Positions 7,126-16,407 are shown, numbered from the stretch's first letter. The stretch is 44,257 nt of DNA from Fibrobacter sp. (GCA_012523595.1 JAAYIG010000172.1:1-44257); one strand, 5' to 3'. Translations and numbers: made by a program. The notes: generated by a model from the letters alone, not told the origin.

Positions 7126-9158
7126 GCATAAGGAACTGGTGCAGTTTTCATTTTCGCAAAAAACGATACCGGATTCCGGGTTTTCCGGCATTGTTTCTCT
7201 TTTTTGCCATCTCCTTTCCTGTATTGTCGCAAAGCAATTACTGGCCTCTCATGTTTGCTGTTCCGGAAAACGAACCACCACAAGAAGATTCTTCATATCT
7301 GAAGCTGTCGGATCAATTTTCATACTATGAGATACTCACAAACAGGAGCACAATAAATTTTCAGAGAACCGGCAACAATTCTCAATTAACACAACTCAGT
7401 GATTTCCTCTTTACTTACTATAATAGTAATACAAAAATCCAGTCCTACGATTTTTCAGGAAAGATGCTCTGGCCCGGATATCCTTTCCCGGCTGACAGCT
7501 TTGGAATCGAGTGGACACCAGTGGCTTCATACAAGATCAGGGAAAAAAGTAGTTCTTTTCATTCCATGGTTGATGTGGGGCCTGTGCTTAAAACCAATTT
7601 TAAAGGAATTCCCGTTGAGACAAGGGCTGGAATCGCGGCTTATGGATGGAATGATAATATAAGGGGGGGGCTGCTGGGTACTGACTGGGAAGGGTATGAC
7701 AGTGATCCGGGATACTTCTGCGGGGTTAGTCTGGGAGATCCATCCCGGCCTGTAGGAAACCTTCCGCTCTTTATAAGTTTTCAGGGAATAGGTAAACAAA
7801 TCAGGAACAACGGTTTGGGTTTGATAATGGGATCTGCTCTTTACAAAAACACTCTGCCCAGTGGCGATTCCATTTTCATCTATGCAGGAGATTCCCTGCT
7901 AAATGGCAAAGATGTCTACCTGCGTACTAATCTGGGAAGCGGGGTTTATCAGAGCTCGCCCTGGCGTATCCGACACTCTCTGACAGCCTCAGGTGGGCTA
8001 AGGGCAGCACCCAGGTTTGGTTTTGCACCGGCGATGTACTATCTCTACGGGCTTAACACCGTGGATTATCCCAAGGAGCCAAAATCTCTCAATAATCTTC
8101 TCAATACTTCCCATACCCTGAACTTTCAGCTTTCCAGCCTTGATCATTATTTCTTTGACTATATCGGAGGGATTGAGTTAACATGGGGAAATCTGGACAA
8201 GTTATACAAAGATGACAATTCCAGCGCTTTACTCAATGCCGAGGAACTTCCCACTCACATCAATGATTACCGATATGATAAAGCATTTACGGATCATGAA
8301 CTCACAATCAGACTGCCGGAAAACCTGTCAATTAGCTATGAGCTTCATGCTTCCAAAGATTCTAAAAAGTATAAGGTTTTACAGACGATCCTGACAAAAG
8401 ACGGGGATACAAGCAACCAGGATGAGAGTGACCTTATCAGGATTATGCACAGGGCCGCATTCAATGCAGACAGCCTCTCATATTTTTCCCTCAGTGCCTG
8501 GGGTGAATATGCCAGAACTTATTTGTACTATTTCAGAGAGATGAACAGCGGTAACAGTAAATCTAAAGATGAATACCGGGTGGGGATGGATGCCGCCTTT
8601 GAGAAGGGAAGTATCAGGTTCCATGAGCGGCTGTTTGCTGAATCTGAAATTACCGATTTTAAATTCAAGCATGTTCATAAGAATGATCCGCCCCCTCTTT
8701 CCAGGAAATTTTCATCAACTTTGTCAGGGTGCTGGAAAATAAACCAGAAACTGCTGACACAAATTTCATGGAATCAGATCTACTATGATAATGGCGAATG
8801 GTACGGTGCGGCATATTTCGATGCAGATTCAATCGAGAGAGTGGATTATTATGCTGTCAAGAAAAAGAATAATGATTACAGTGTCCTGGCCCTGCTCAGA
8901 ATGAATCACAGTATTATTGATTTGACTTTGGCAAGCTCTTTCAGTAACATTTCTCAATATGTATATCAGCATAGTTATGACAGATATATTGCTGAAGACC
9001 TGAGAACCATTGAACCATTTCTGGAATTCAGGTTTCACAACGGCTGTTTCGCTGCGCAAGGGAAGATTGGAAGGATATTCAGCACTCTTGATGGAAAAAA
9101 ATATAATTTGAGGAGAAACTGGGATATTTCCTTGAATGCAATGGTGGAGTTCAGATGA
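7074..9158 (+). CDS. Probable outer-membrane beta-barrel protein, unknown function (start uncertain)
   Basis: A large exported protein of up to 694 residues. After a basic stretch (RKKRYR) comes a hydrophobic segment ending in FPVLSQS, which looks like a cleavable signal peptide. The mature part is rich in Tyr, Ser, Asn and Gly, with alternating polar and hydrophobic stretches and short loops, and ends in MVEFR, consistent with a beta-barrel. No ATG lies near the signal peptide: the GTG at 7074 overlaps rsmA by 52 bp, and a CTG at 7122 downstream of AAAGGA is another option. The stop overlaps the next gene by 4 bp (ATGA), so this gene and the two following small-protein genes form one operon. 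No family is recognised. Confidence 0.65.
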   Translation: MAETVQEITFIKKGTCLSIRNWCSFHFRKKRYRIPGFPALFLFFAISFPVLSQSNYWPLMFAVPENEPPQEDSSYLKLSDQFSYYEILTNRSTINFQRTGNNSQLTQLSDFLFTYYNSNTKIQSYDFSGKMLWPGYPFPADSFGIEWTPVASYKIREKSSSFHSMVDVGPVLKTNFKGIPVETRAGIAAYGWNDNIRGGLLGTDWEGYDSDPGYFCGVSLGDPSRPVGNLPLFISFQGIGKQIRNNGLGLIMGSALYKNTLPSGDSIFIYAGDSLLNGKDVYLRTNLGSGVYQSSPWRIRHSLTASGGLRAAPRFGFAPAMYYLYGLNTVDYPKEPKSLNNLLNTSHTLNFQLSSLDHYFFDYIGGIELTWGNLDKLYKDDNSSALLNAEELPTHINDYRYDKAFTDHELTIRLPENLSISYELHASKDSKKYKVLQTILTKDGDTSNQDESDLIRIMHRAAFNADSLSYFSLSAWGEYARTYLYYFREMNSGNSKSKDEYRVGMDAAFEKGSIRFHERLFAESEITDFKFKHVHKNDPPPLSRKFSSTLSGCWKINQKLLTQISWNQIYYDNGEWYGAAYFDADSIERVDYYAVKKKNNDYSVLALLRMNHSIIDLTLASSFSNISQYVYQHSYDRYIAEDLRTIEPFLEFRFHNGCFAAQGKIGRIFSTLDGKKYNLRRNWDISLNAMVEFR

Positions 9159-9658
9159 GAATTGCGATCCAGATTACCTTTTTAACGGTTGTCATAGCTG
9201 GATGCGGTATATTCACACCCAGAAATCAGTTTGAGGAGCCGTTGTTCATCATTGAAACTGACCGTTTCAGCTTCTCAAAGCTGCTTGAGAACTCAGGTGA
9301 GAACTTTACAAGCCTGCATCTTGATGAGGTTTTCTCTGAATCATTTACATATAAAGATATAAACTCCAGAGGTGGGCTGCCCTATGATAAAAATCAGATA
9401 AAGGACAAGCTCAGGCAGATTGAGAGTGAATACCCTGAGATCCGTATCGAATGGGTTGACAGCAGTTTTACCAGAAAGGGAGACAGTATCTTCCTTGAAC
9501 AGACCGGATACACTGTTTTCCTTGACAAGAGCAGTACTGTACCTGATTTTACCGGTAGTTCCAATTTTGCACTGGCAAGAAGTACGGGGTGGCAGATCTG
9601 CAGATGGATCGACATGCCATCGGGTAACGAAAAATCATTTTTTGCACCACAGGAATAG
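9155..9658 (+). CDS. Small lipoprotein, possible NTF2-like fold
   Basis: A 167-residue lipoprotein with lipobox VIAGC at residues 13-17. The mature region (FSKLLENSGENFTSLHLDEV followed by FSESFTY) resembles the start of NTF2/SnoaL-like domains, where a helix is followed by 'l.sesF.f', but the resemblance is weak. It shares the SESF block and a later VDSS/IDNS block with the next gene, so the two look like diverged paralogues. Its ATG overlaps the stop of the barrel-like gene (ATGA) and GGAG lies 7 nt upstream. It may be a periplasmic partner of the barrel protein; that role is inferred only from the operon. Confidence 0.7.
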   Translation: MRIAIQITFLTVVIAGCGIFTPRNQFEEPLFIIETDRFSFSKLLENSGENFTSLHLDEVFSESFTYKDINSRGGLPYDKNQIKDKLRQIESEYPEIRIEWVDSSFTRKGDSIFLEQTGYTVFLDKSSTVPDFTGSSNFALARSTGWQICRWIDMPSGNEKSFFAPQE

Positions 9659-9665
9659 AGAAGAA

Positions 9666-10298
9666 ATGGGCAGGAAAGTTTTCCGGATACTTCTTTTTCC
9701 GTTTTTAATTGTGATTCCAAAATGCTTCAACCCTTTCTTCCCGGAAACTGGAAAGCCTACTATGGAATTGTATAACAGATCTAAACCTGACGGTGTCATA
9801 AGTCAGTTGGTGGAATCTTATGAATCCAGGAGAATTGATCTTTTTGAGCAACTTCTGTCTGAATCATTCCGTTTCTATGTTGCCCCTTCCTTTAACACCG
9901 GCAGCTCCGTATTTGTGACAAAGTACAATATAGAACGTGAAGCTCCTGATATTAATTTGCAATATATTGATAATTCAGAAAGTTATTTTTTCTGGACCAA
10001 AGAACCGGAAAAAGAAAGCCACACAAAACTCTTTAAAAATGCAGAGCAGATTAAATTTGCAATAGAACCGATAATAACAAGGAAGAGATTTATCACTGAT
10101 GAAAATGGTGACACTGTCAATGTTGAACTGATGGTAGAAGGCAGTGAAATGGAGATAAGGGTAAAGAACAGTGATACTGATGTTGAATTGTATACTGTTT
10201 CCATTGAACAACAGGTGTTTTATCTGGAGAGGGACAAGGAGCGGCTCTGGGTAATCGGAAAGTGGTATGATCTAAGCACTGCGCCAAATCTTGATTGA
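9666..10298 (+). CDS. Small secreted protein related to the preceding lipoprotein
   Basis: A 210-residue protein starting MGRKVFRILLFPFLIVIP, a signal sequence followed by a cysteine (IPKC), which is a poor lipobox. The mature part reads like the preceding protein: a helix with VESYESRRIDLFEQLL, then SESFRFY, later LQYIDNS, and a C-terminal LWVIGKWYDLS. That end is typical of NTF2-like domains, where a tryptophan-rich strand closes the sheet. The ATG at 9666 follows AGAGAAG and lies 7 bp after the preceding stop. An open frame extends upstream to 9420 but overlaps the preceding gene and has no signal. It is the last gene of the rsmA-side operon and converges on the flippase gene with only 3 bp between. 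Confidence 0.7.
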   Translation: MGRKVFRILLFPFLIVIPKCFNPFFPETGKPTMELYNRSKPDGVISQLVESYESRRIDLFEQLLSESFRFYVAPSFNTGSSVFVTKYNIEREAPDINLQYIDNSESYFFWTKEPEKESHTKLFKNAEQIKFAIEPIITRKRFITDENGDTVNVELMVEGSEMEIRVKNSDTDVELYTVSIEQQVFYLERDKERLWVIGKWYDLSTAPNLD

Positions 10299-10301
10299 TG
10301 A

Positions 10302-11873
10302 TCACTCTTTCCCGCTTCCCTCTGATGTGCTTATCCCCTTGAATTGCATCATCAGATTGCAGAGATGTTCTACCAGTATTTTACTTTTTCCGGGCAGAAC
10401 AGCCTTTGTGCTCTGAAGCAGTATCATATCCTCTTCTTCAAACGTTCCCAGCACAAGAGAACTGATCAGGTAAACTGCTGTACCGGTGAAAATTGATACT
10501 ACAAATCCGGGTATTCCGCTGTTCTGATTGATTATAAGCTCCATCACTGTTCCCATTATTACAGTGGACAGGGTGATTTTTGCAACCGAAACTACAGGGT
10601 ATTTTAGACTCATCAGTCTGCTGGTGTAAATCAGCCCGCCAACCGATGCCAGTACGGTGATAATCCCGAAACAGACCGCCGCACCCACTGCTCCGTAAGC
10701 CTTTATCAGAAGAAGGTCCAGTGCTATGTTTATCAGTGCCAGAACAAAACCGTATTTGTAAATAAAAGCCTGTTTCTCGAAACCATAAAGGATAGCTGAT
10801 GCGGGGTTTGAGAGGCTTGAGAATATTGAAGCTGCGAACATTATCTGAAGCACACGCTGTGCTCCGATAAATTCGTGGCCGTAAAGGTAATGGATAATCT
10901 GATATGCGAGTATCATACCCGCAGCTCCAACCGGAAATGAAAAGAAAGCAAGATATCTTGTCGAGAGGAAAAAAAGACGCCTCATCTTTTCCTTATCACC
11001 GGAACCGAAATATGACGACATGGTGGGAAAGAGGACACGCCAGAATGTGGTGGGGAGTATGGAAACAAAGCGCTGGGCTACATTGTAACCCAGATTGTAA
11101 TACCCAATCTCGGCAGCAGAACAGAAACGCCCCAGGAAAAAGTTTTCGCTCTTATCCCAGATTATCTTGTCACAAATCAATATCGCGATGACACTCTTGT
11201 TATAGGTCTGTATTCTCTTTTTGATCTCTGATGAAAGACTGTCAGGTCCCTTTTCAAGTGCACCTTCACGTTTAAGAACTATGTAATAGAAGATTGCGTT
11301 GATGAAAGAAAAAACAAGCATCACCATGAGCAGGCCCTCTATCCCTTTGCCCATAATAAGAACGATGATTTTAGAGATAAAGGAAAGTGGTGTAAGGATG
11401 AGGTTGGAGTATGTGAAATACTCAAATTTCTGAATACCCTCTATTGCAGCCGAAAGAATTGCTGTCACCATTCCCGGCAGAAGGCCCAGGGCAGCAAGAA
11501 AAAACAGGAACGATTCCTCCGGAGAGAAGAAAAAATCGGCGATTTTTGAACGGAAAAACACAAGAACCACTGTGGTGATTACAGTAATGACAATCTCGAT
11601 TTTTAGGACATAGTAAATTATAGGTCGAAGGTTCTTTGTCTCGCCCCGCCCGTCGTACTCGGCTACAAACTTTGTAATAGCATGAATAAGCCCCATCCCC
11701 AGCACCCACGTCATGGTACCGGAAATCCAGAGCACAAGATTGAAGATACCGTAATTTACAGGCCCGAGCTGACGGGCTATCCAGATGGAGATGATCCATG
11801 ATGTAAACATCATGAATACAGTGTTAAACAGTATAAAAAAAGAGTTTTTTATGAGCTTTGAACCATGTCCCAT
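10302..11873 (-). CDS. Wzx-type polysaccharide/oligosaccharide flippase
   Basis: A 523-residue integral membrane protein with about 12-14 hydrophobic segments, of the MOP superfamily polysaccharide transporter type. The N-terminal SFFILFNTVFMMFTSWIISI and the segment ARQLGPVNYGIFNLVLWI match the typical 'r.LGp..yGi.....' start of Wzx and RfbX proteins. Such proteins move undecaprenyl-linked oligosaccharide repeat units across the inner membrane. The start codon directly follows the stop of the upstream glycosyltransferase (TAG-ATG), and a second GT4 gene lies further upstream, so the three form a surface polysaccharide operon. The C-terminal about 30 residues are polar and cytoplasmic. Confidence 0.88.
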   Translation of the reverse strand: MGHGSKLIKNSFFILFNTVFMMFTSWIISIWIARQLGPVNYGIFNLVLWISGTMTWVLGMGLIHAITKFVAEYDGRGETKNLRPIIYYVLKIEIVITVITTVVLVFFRSKIADFFFSPEESFLFFLAALGLLPGMVTAILSAAIEGIQKFEYFTYSNLILTPLSFISKIIVLIMGKGIEGLLMVMLVFSFINAIFYYIVLKREGALEKGPDSLSSEIKKRIQTYNKSVIAILICDKIIWDKSENFFLGRFCSAAEIGYYNLGYNVAQRFVSILPTTFWRVLFPTMSSYFGSGDKEKMRRLFFLSTRYLAFFSFPVGAAGMILAYQIIHYLYGHEFIGAQRVLQIMFAASIFSSLSNPASAILYGFEKQAFIYKYGFVLALINIALDLLLIKAYGAVGAAVCFGIITVLASVGGLIYTSRLMSLKYPVVSVAKITLSTVIMGTVMELIINQNSGIPGFVVSIFTGTAVYLISSLVLGTFEEEDMILLQSTKAVLPGKSKILVEHLCNLMMQFKGISTSEGSGKE

Positions 11874-13082
11874 CTATCTGTCCCTTAATGCCTTTTCGTA
11901 AATTCTTTCCAGAGATTCGCAAATTGTGGAGGTGTTAAAATGGCTCTGGACTCTTTTTCTGGTAGTGTCACCCAGTTCTTTTGCCATTTCCTTGTTATCC
12001 AGTATCTTTTTGAGCACTTCAGACAGATCTCTTCTGCTGCCTGACTTTACAAGTAAACCACTCTTCCCATGCTGGATCATCTCCGGATACCCTCCGCAGT
12101 CAGAAGCCACAACCGTTAACCCGCAAGCCATAGCCTCAAGTGCAGCATATGGAAAATTCTCCCATAATGAAGGGAAGATTGCAACCGATGATGCAAGAAG
12201 ATGGCCCTTTACATCGGAAAGTGGCAGCCCCTCTATCCATTCTACTCTGCCGTTAAGCGGCGCACTGTTGATCCGCTTTCCGATCAGTTCTCCGTAAGAT
12301 GTGCCGTCTTTCATTGTCCCGTATGCTCTGCCTATTATTTTCAAAGCAGGAAGAGAACTGCGGCTTTTGCAGAGCTCTTCATAAGCATCCAGAAGTATAT
12401 GAACACCCTTCCTCATCTCAACTCTGCCGGTATAGATCCACCCTCCGCCACTTGTTTTGTCATACTGATCTGCTGGGAGAGAGTTTGGAATAACTTCTAT
12501 GTCCCGCAGTTTCCAGCGTTTCTTCATAATATTAGCAAGCGCACACGAAGGACTGGTTACCAGTTGAGCTTTGCGGGTTGAGTGTTTTTCCATCAGCGTA
12601 AGCAGTATCGGATCACCCGGGGCTTCTTTGATCTGATCAAACTCACTGATCAGCTGCCAGGGGGTGTGGAGTCTTGTTACCAACACTCCTTTTTGCCCTC
12701 TTATGTGGAATCCCTCGGCTCCGCATTCGGGATGCTCGATGATATCAAAACTATGACCATTTCCCTGAAGCTTCTGAAGGGCTTTTGCAACTGATTCTGC
12801 CCATGCAAGGCGTTCAAGAGAGTGGGGTATCATTTTATAGCATAATTTCCGGAATGGAAAGAATGCTTTTCCACGGGGGAGATTAAAATCCAGGAGAGGA
12901 ATACGATGCACAATGACTTCATTTGCAAGAGTGCGGGAGTACTCTCCGGTGATGCTCCTTGACATTACATGAACAGTGTGACCCCTGGCTGTCATTCCCT
13001 CGGCAGTGTGTTTTGTGTAAGTGCCTATGCCGCCAAATCCGGTCTGAGGAGGATATTCATTTGAAATGTAAAGTATCTGCAT
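11874..13082 (-). CDS. GT4 family glycosyltransferase
   Basis: A 402-residue GT-B fold retaining glycosyltransferase. The N-terminal motif ISNEYPPQTGFGGIGTYT is the glycine-rich acceptor loop. The C-terminal donor-sugar site shows the EX7E motif in SLWENFPYAALEAMACG, preceded by the nucleotide-binding segment GWIYTGRVEMRKGVHILLDAY. The enzyme should act on the cytoplasmic face of the membrane, adding a sugar from a nucleotide sugar to a lipid-linked glycan that the adjacent flippase could export. It lies 5 bp after the preceding GT4 gene, with AAGAAGG immediately before the ATG. The sugar specificity cannot be told. Confidence 0.9.
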   Translation of the reverse strand: MQILYISNEYPPQTGFGGIGTYTKHTAEGMTARGHTVHVMSRSITGEYSRTLANEVIVHRIPLLDFNLPRGKAFFPFRKLCYKMIPHSLERLAWAESVAKALQKLQGNGHSFDIIEHPECGAEGFHIRGQKGVLVTRLHTPWQLISEFDQIKEAPGDPILLTLMEKHSTRKAQLVTSPSCALANIMKKRWKLRDIEVIPNSLPADQYDKTSGGGWIYTGRVEMRKGVHILLDAYEELCKSRSSLPALKIIGRAYGTMKDGTSYGELIGKRINSAPLNGRVEWIEGLPLSDVKGHLLASSVAIFPSLWENFPYAALEAMACGLTVVASDCGGYPEMIQHGKSGLLVKSGSRRDLSEVLKKILDNKEMAKELGDTTRKRVQSHFNTSTICESLERIYEKALRDR

Positions 13083-13087
13083 CCTTC

Positions 13088-14308
13088 TTATCGTCTCGCT
13101 TTTCTTAGGCCTTTTTTTCTATCAATCAAAGATTGATAGAAATCGATGGTTTCGGCGGCTATTTTTTCAGGTGAGCAGATACTTTTTATCTCCTTATACG
13201 CTCTTTCCGCCATCTCTCTGCTCTGTTGCGGGTTTTCCATAAATGATTTCACACACCCCAGAAGTTCATCGATACTGTCAGGAGAGAAAAGCAGGCCGGT
13301 ATCCTTGTGCCGGATTATCTCCCGGACACCACCTGAATCGGATGCGATTACAGGAAGTCTCGCCGAGATCGCTTCGAAGAGCCCATAGGGCGCATTCTCG
13401 AAAAGTGAAGGGAACAGAAAACATGAGGAACGGCAGTAAAGAGCACTGAGTTTTTTTATTGGGAGTGGTCCCAGAAACCACACCCTCTTGCGCTCTGAAT
13501 CCCTGAGAGTTCTCTCAATGGCCTGTCTGTAACTGTACGCATCACCAAGCTCTGTTTCCCCGGCAAATGTCACATTGATTCGGTTATCGATCCGGAGAAT
13601 TTTATTCAAACTTCTTAACAGAAGTTCGGCGCCTTTTCTGAATTCCAGACGCCCGGCAAAGAGGAAATCAAAACGGTCGGTTCTATGTGATTTTTCGATA
13701 CGGTCGAAAATTTCCGTTGATACGGGATTGCGGATGATCCTTATCTGATTTGAGGGTATTTCAAAGTCCCTGCTGATTACCTGTGCCAATGCCTCACTGG
13801 GACATCTGTACCCATCTGCCTTTGTAAAAGCTTCCCTTTCGAAACGGTGCCATTTTATCCGCTCTTCGGTAATTATCATATTATTAAGCTTGTCAACCAC
13901 CTCCGACGGAGTATGAAAATTAATGACAACCGGGAAAGGAAGAGAGCCTCTGCATTGGCAGGAAAGTCCGCTGTAGTCGGGAAATTCCGCTATATCCAGG
14001 CCGAATCTTTTGTGGATCGAAAGCAGGGTGTTCTTTATATGTCTCGACTGCCCCTGTTCCCAGACTATTTTGCCGGTTCTGAATCTGTCTGTAATACGTC
14101 TCAGACCGGGTGCAGGAATAAATCCGAAATAACACAGACGCACTGAGTCAAGCAATGGATCTGTAGCTGTGCTTTCTCTGACAAGTACATAAACTGTGTG
14201 CCCCATCGAAGCCAGAGTGTTTGCCATCAGATATGTGTATGTGGCGATACCTCCATGACCTGCTTGCGATGGAGAGGGGTATTCCGAATTTACAAGCGCG
14301 ATGCGCAT
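13088..14308 (-). CDS. GT4 family glycosyltransferase
   Basis: A GT-B glycosyltransferase of about 406 residues, first gene of the flippase operon. It begins MRIALVNSEYPSPS with the acceptor loop GHGGIATYTYLMA. The donor half has FLFAGRLEFRKGAELLLRSL and the EX7E motif in SLFENAPYGLFEAISARLP. It is similar in plan to the next gene, and the two may add successive sugars. I choose the ATG at 14308 because it gives the canonical start and has GGAG about 12 nt upstream; an in-frame start at 14371 would add 21 residues unlike the family. The sequence just upstream is filled with short repeats. Confidence 0.9.
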   Translation of the reverse strand: MRIALVNSEYPSPSQAGHGGIATYTYLMANTLASMGHTVYVLVRESTATDPLLDSVRLCYFGFIPAPGLRRITDRFRTGKIVWEQGQSRHIKNTLLSIHKRFGLDIAEFPDYSGLSCQCRGSLPFPVVINFHTPSEVVDKLNNMIITEERIKWHRFEREAFTKADGYRCPSEALAQVISRDFEIPSNQIRIIRNPVSTEIFDRIEKSHRTDRFDFLFAGRLEFRKGAELLLRSLNKILRIDNRINVTFAGETELGDAYSYRQAIERTLRDSERKRVWFLGPLPIKKLSALYCRSSCFLFPSLFENAPYGLFEAISARLPVIASDSGGVREIIRHKDTGLLFSPDSIDELLGCVKSFMENPQQSREMAERAYKEIKSICSPEKIAAETIDFYQSLIDRKKGLRKARR

Positions 14309-14446
14309 CTTTGATTGACTCCAGAGGTATTCATCCCGGATGAAACCGAAGGATAATATAACAACAGACACTCTGATAAGATATCATGACCTGGAGGCCA
14401 GAATAATATATTCTATAATTACTTATCCTGAGAGTCGAGTGTACGA

Positions 14447-14525
14447 GGGTACGACATTACGACATTATGACGCTACGACAAACATGACACTACGACAATA
14501 TGACACTACTGGGTACGACAATAGG
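14447..14525 (+). repeat. 8-nt degenerate tandem array (TACGACAW)
   Basis: About nine units of consensus TAYGACAY run in series (TACGACAT, TACGACAT, TATGACGC, TACGACAA, then ACATGACAC, TACGACAA, TATGACAC, TACTGGG, TACGACAA). The period is 8 with one or two single-base slips. There is no open frame through it on either strand that looks coding. A short inverted piece of the same motif is at 14694-14725, so the arrays face each other across about 170 bp. Confidence 0.8.
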
Positions 14526-14531
14526 AGTATA

Positions 14532-14555
14532 CGGTACCGATACCAATACCAACCT
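14532..14555 (-). repeat. 6-nt array (GATACC family)
   Basis: Units ACCGAT, ACCAAT and ACCAAC in series, with period 6, immediately after the 8-nt array. The same hexamer family recurs in the window at 19086-19114, 19184-19202 and 34228-34251. Confidence 0.7.
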
Positions 14556-14693
14556 CAAATTTCGCAAGTTGGGTAAGTTAATCTGGCTTTAATTTTACTG
14601 GTGGAGAATGTATTCCGGATTTCCATTTCGTTTCTGTGCTTGTAATCGTAAATAAGTAAAACCGCAGGGTGGACTGATACGTTCACAGTAATG

Positions 14694-14725
14694 TCGTTCT
14701 GTCGTACGCTCGTGTTGTCGTACTT
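14694..14725 (-). repeat. Inverted short copy of the 8-nt TACGACA repeat
   Basis: The complement reads as TACGACAACACGAGCGTACGACAG, i.e. two TACGACA motifs in opposite orientation to the array at 14447-14525. It directly precedes the end of hisF on the map. Confidence 0.65.
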
Positions 14726-15499
14726 TCAGAGTCTGACCTTTATTCCTCGAGATCTCAGGTATTCCTTTATCTGCCTGATACTGTACTCTCCATAGTGCAG
14801 TATCGATGCTATGAGTGCAGCGTCAGCATGACCCTCGGTGAGCACTTCGTAAATGTGTTCCGGTCTGCCGCCTCCACCAGAAGCTATGACAGGTATGGAC
14901 ACAGCATCAGCTATCATTCTGGTAAGTTTTATTTCATAGCCCTGTTTTGTCCCATCTGCATCGATTGAATTGACAACCAGTTCTCCTGCGCCCCGCCTCT
15001 GGCCCTCCACTGCCCACTTAACAGCATCTAAACCGGTTCTGTAACGGCCCCCGTGGGTCACAATCTCATATCCGGAGGGGATCTGCGCAGTAACAGGTAC
15101 TGCCAATACATCCATTGAGAGCACCACTGCCTGAGCACCCAGGGCAACAGATGCCTCATTGATCAGGTCTGGATTGGCTACAGCAGATGTATTCACATTG
15201 ATCTTCTCTGCCCCGGCCAGACGCACCTTTGTGCAGTCCTCCACAGTCCTCAGGCCTCCTCCTACTGAAAACGGGATAAAGATGCAGGATGCAACCCTGT
15301 CTACTACATCTATCATGATATCCCGGTTGTCGCTGGAGGCAGTGATATCATAAAACACCAGTTCATCGATACCCTCTTCATAGTACTTCTGGGCAGTTGC
15401 GACCGGATCACCTATATCCTGAGTGTTTACAAACTTAATACTCTTCGCAAGCTTGCCCCCCCGGACATCAAGGCAGGAGATCACTCTTTTACTTAACAT
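14726..15499 (-). CDS. hisF: Imidazole glycerol phosphate synthase cyclase subunit HisF
   Basis: A 257-residue TIM-barrel enzyme that uses ammonia from HisH to convert PRFAR into imidazole glycerol phosphate and AICAR, the branch point of histidine and purine pathways. The catalytic Asp11 is in [12 protein letters not shown] and the second catalytic Asp in VVLSMDV. The phosphate-binding loops ([10 protein letters not shown] and PVIASGGGG) are intact, and [14 protein letters not shown] is the usual HisF block. Length is standard. It overlaps hisH by 7 bp. No other his genes are in the window, so the pair is detached from a full his operon here. The sequence is a true HisF rather than the amidinosugar-pathway homologue, judged from these blocks. 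Confidence 0.95.
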   Translation of the reverse strand: MLSKRVISCLDVRGGKLAKSIKFVNTQDIGDPVATAQKYYEEGIDELVFYDITASSDNRDIMIDVVDRVASCIFIPFSVGGGLRTVEDCTKVRLAGAEKINVNTSAVANPDLINEASVALGAQAVVLSMDVLAVPVTAQIPSGYEIVTHGGRYRTGLDAVKWAVEGQRRGAGELVVNSIDADGTKQGYEIKLTRMIADAVSIPVIASGGGGRPEHIYEVLTEGHADAALIASILHYGEYSIRQIKEYLRSRGIKVRL

Positions 15500-16113
15500 G
15501 GTGAACCATCCCAGGATGAAAATGATTTGAGAATCTCCAACCCTGCGGGACCGCTTTTTTCCGGATGGAACTGAGTGGCGATCAGATTCCTGGTGCCGAT
15601 AACAACCGGAAACTCTGTCCCGTACTCACAGAGCGCAATGATTGTACTTTTATCCGCTGGCTGAGGGTAATAGGAGTGTACGAAATAGAACTCATCCTGC
15701 GGTTTTACATTTCTAAATACCGGATGATCTCTTAAGATCCTGATTGAATCCCATCCCATGTGGGGAATTTTCAATGATTTGTCTTTGAGGTCGAACCGGG
15801 GACAGTTCCCTTCAATAAGTCCGATACACTCTGTATCACCCTCATCGGAGTGTCCCAGAATAATCTGAGTTCCAAGACAGATTCCCAGCAGAGGGATTCC
15901 TGAGAGAAACGCATTTTTCAGAGCAGTGTCCAATCCGCGTTCTATGAGTGTTTTCATGGCCGAAGAGGCATGACCCACCCCTGGAAAAATGATGCGTTCA
16001 GCGGTAAGGAGTTCCTTCGGATCGGCGGTTATTTGGGATTTGATACCGGAATAATCGAGAGCTCTTTTTACTGAGGTAAGATTTCCTGCCCCGTAGTCAA
16101 CAATAGATATCAT
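15493..16113 (-). CDS. hisH: Imidazole glycerol phosphate synthase glutaminase subunit HisH
   Basis: A 206-residue class I glutamine amidotransferase that supplies ammonia to HisF through a channel between the subunits. The nucleophile cysteine is in the elbow LLGICLGTQ, and the His-Glu dyad is in [10 protein letters not shown]. The start [19 protein letters not shown] is typical. The length matches the family. AAGGAC lies 4-5 nt before the ATG. It is the first gene of a two-gene hisH-hisF unit; the region upstream contains scattered 9-nt repeat units but no recognised attenuator. Confidence 0.95.
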   Translation of the reverse strand: MISIVDYGAGNLTSVKRALDYSGIKSQITADPKELLTAERIIFPGVGHASSAMKTLIERGLDTALKNAFLSGIPLLGICLGTQIILGHSDEGDTECIGLIEGNCPRFDLKDKSLKIPHMGWDSIRILRDHPVFRNVKPQDEFYFVHSYYPQPADKSTIIALCEYGTEFPVVIGTRNLIATQFHPEKSGPAGLEILKSFSSWDGSPC

Positions 16114-16282
16114 AGTGTCCTTATGGATAATAGTGAGAAGAAAAATAAATTTTGGTGGTTGGGGGAAAGAATACGAACCTGGGGGAATACTATATCTCAG
16201 ATATGAAAAAGTGAATTAATCCGCTAAATCACAGATTCGACTCCGGGGTGAAAGAGTGACTTAAGTTTAAAGTCTGAGAACC

Positions 16283-16320
16283 ATAATCACGGTAATTCTT
16301 TAATCAGGTAAATCAGGGTC
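16283..16320 (+). repeat. 9-nt repeat units (ATCANNTWA family)
   Basis: Sequence reads ATCACGGTA, ATTCTTTA, ATCAGGTAA, ATCAGGGTC, with spacings of about 9 and 8. It is the same family as the block upstream of thioredoxin, and is about 90 bp upstream of the HAD phosphatase start. Confidence 0.65.
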
Positions 16321-16407
16321 AATTGTACTACCGATGTGAAACCTTTTATTTTTACCCTTTATTGTTACTTATTCAAATACTCTCCGCTTCCGGGAAAAGA
16401 CGAGCAG

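Larger units (their letters stand above)
14309..14725. other. Intergenic region with short-period repeats, no gene
   Basis: This gap of 417 bp lies between the divergently placed start of the GT4 operon and the end of hisF, so it holds the operon's promoter. No convincing protein gene is seen. Most of it is occupied by the 8-nt array (14447-14525), a 6-nt array (14532-14555) and an inverted short piece of the 8-nt family (14694-14725), described separately. The sequence between about 14580 and 14690 is unremarkable. Confidence 0.7.

Noticed and set aside
9420-9665. Longer start for the second small secreted protein
   Set aside because: The extension overlaps the preceding gene and removes the signal peptide from the N-terminus; ATG 9666 has a ribosome binding site.
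14309-14725. Possible CRISPR-like array at the TACGACAW repeat
   Set aside because: Units are 8 nt with no spacers of constant length and no cas genes nearby; it is a degenerate tandem repeat.
14726-16113. HisF/HisH as the amidotransferase pair of an acetamidino-sugar pathway, given the nearby polysaccharide operon
   Set aside because: The sequence blocks match true histidine-pathway HisF and HisH, and no WbpG-like gene is present.
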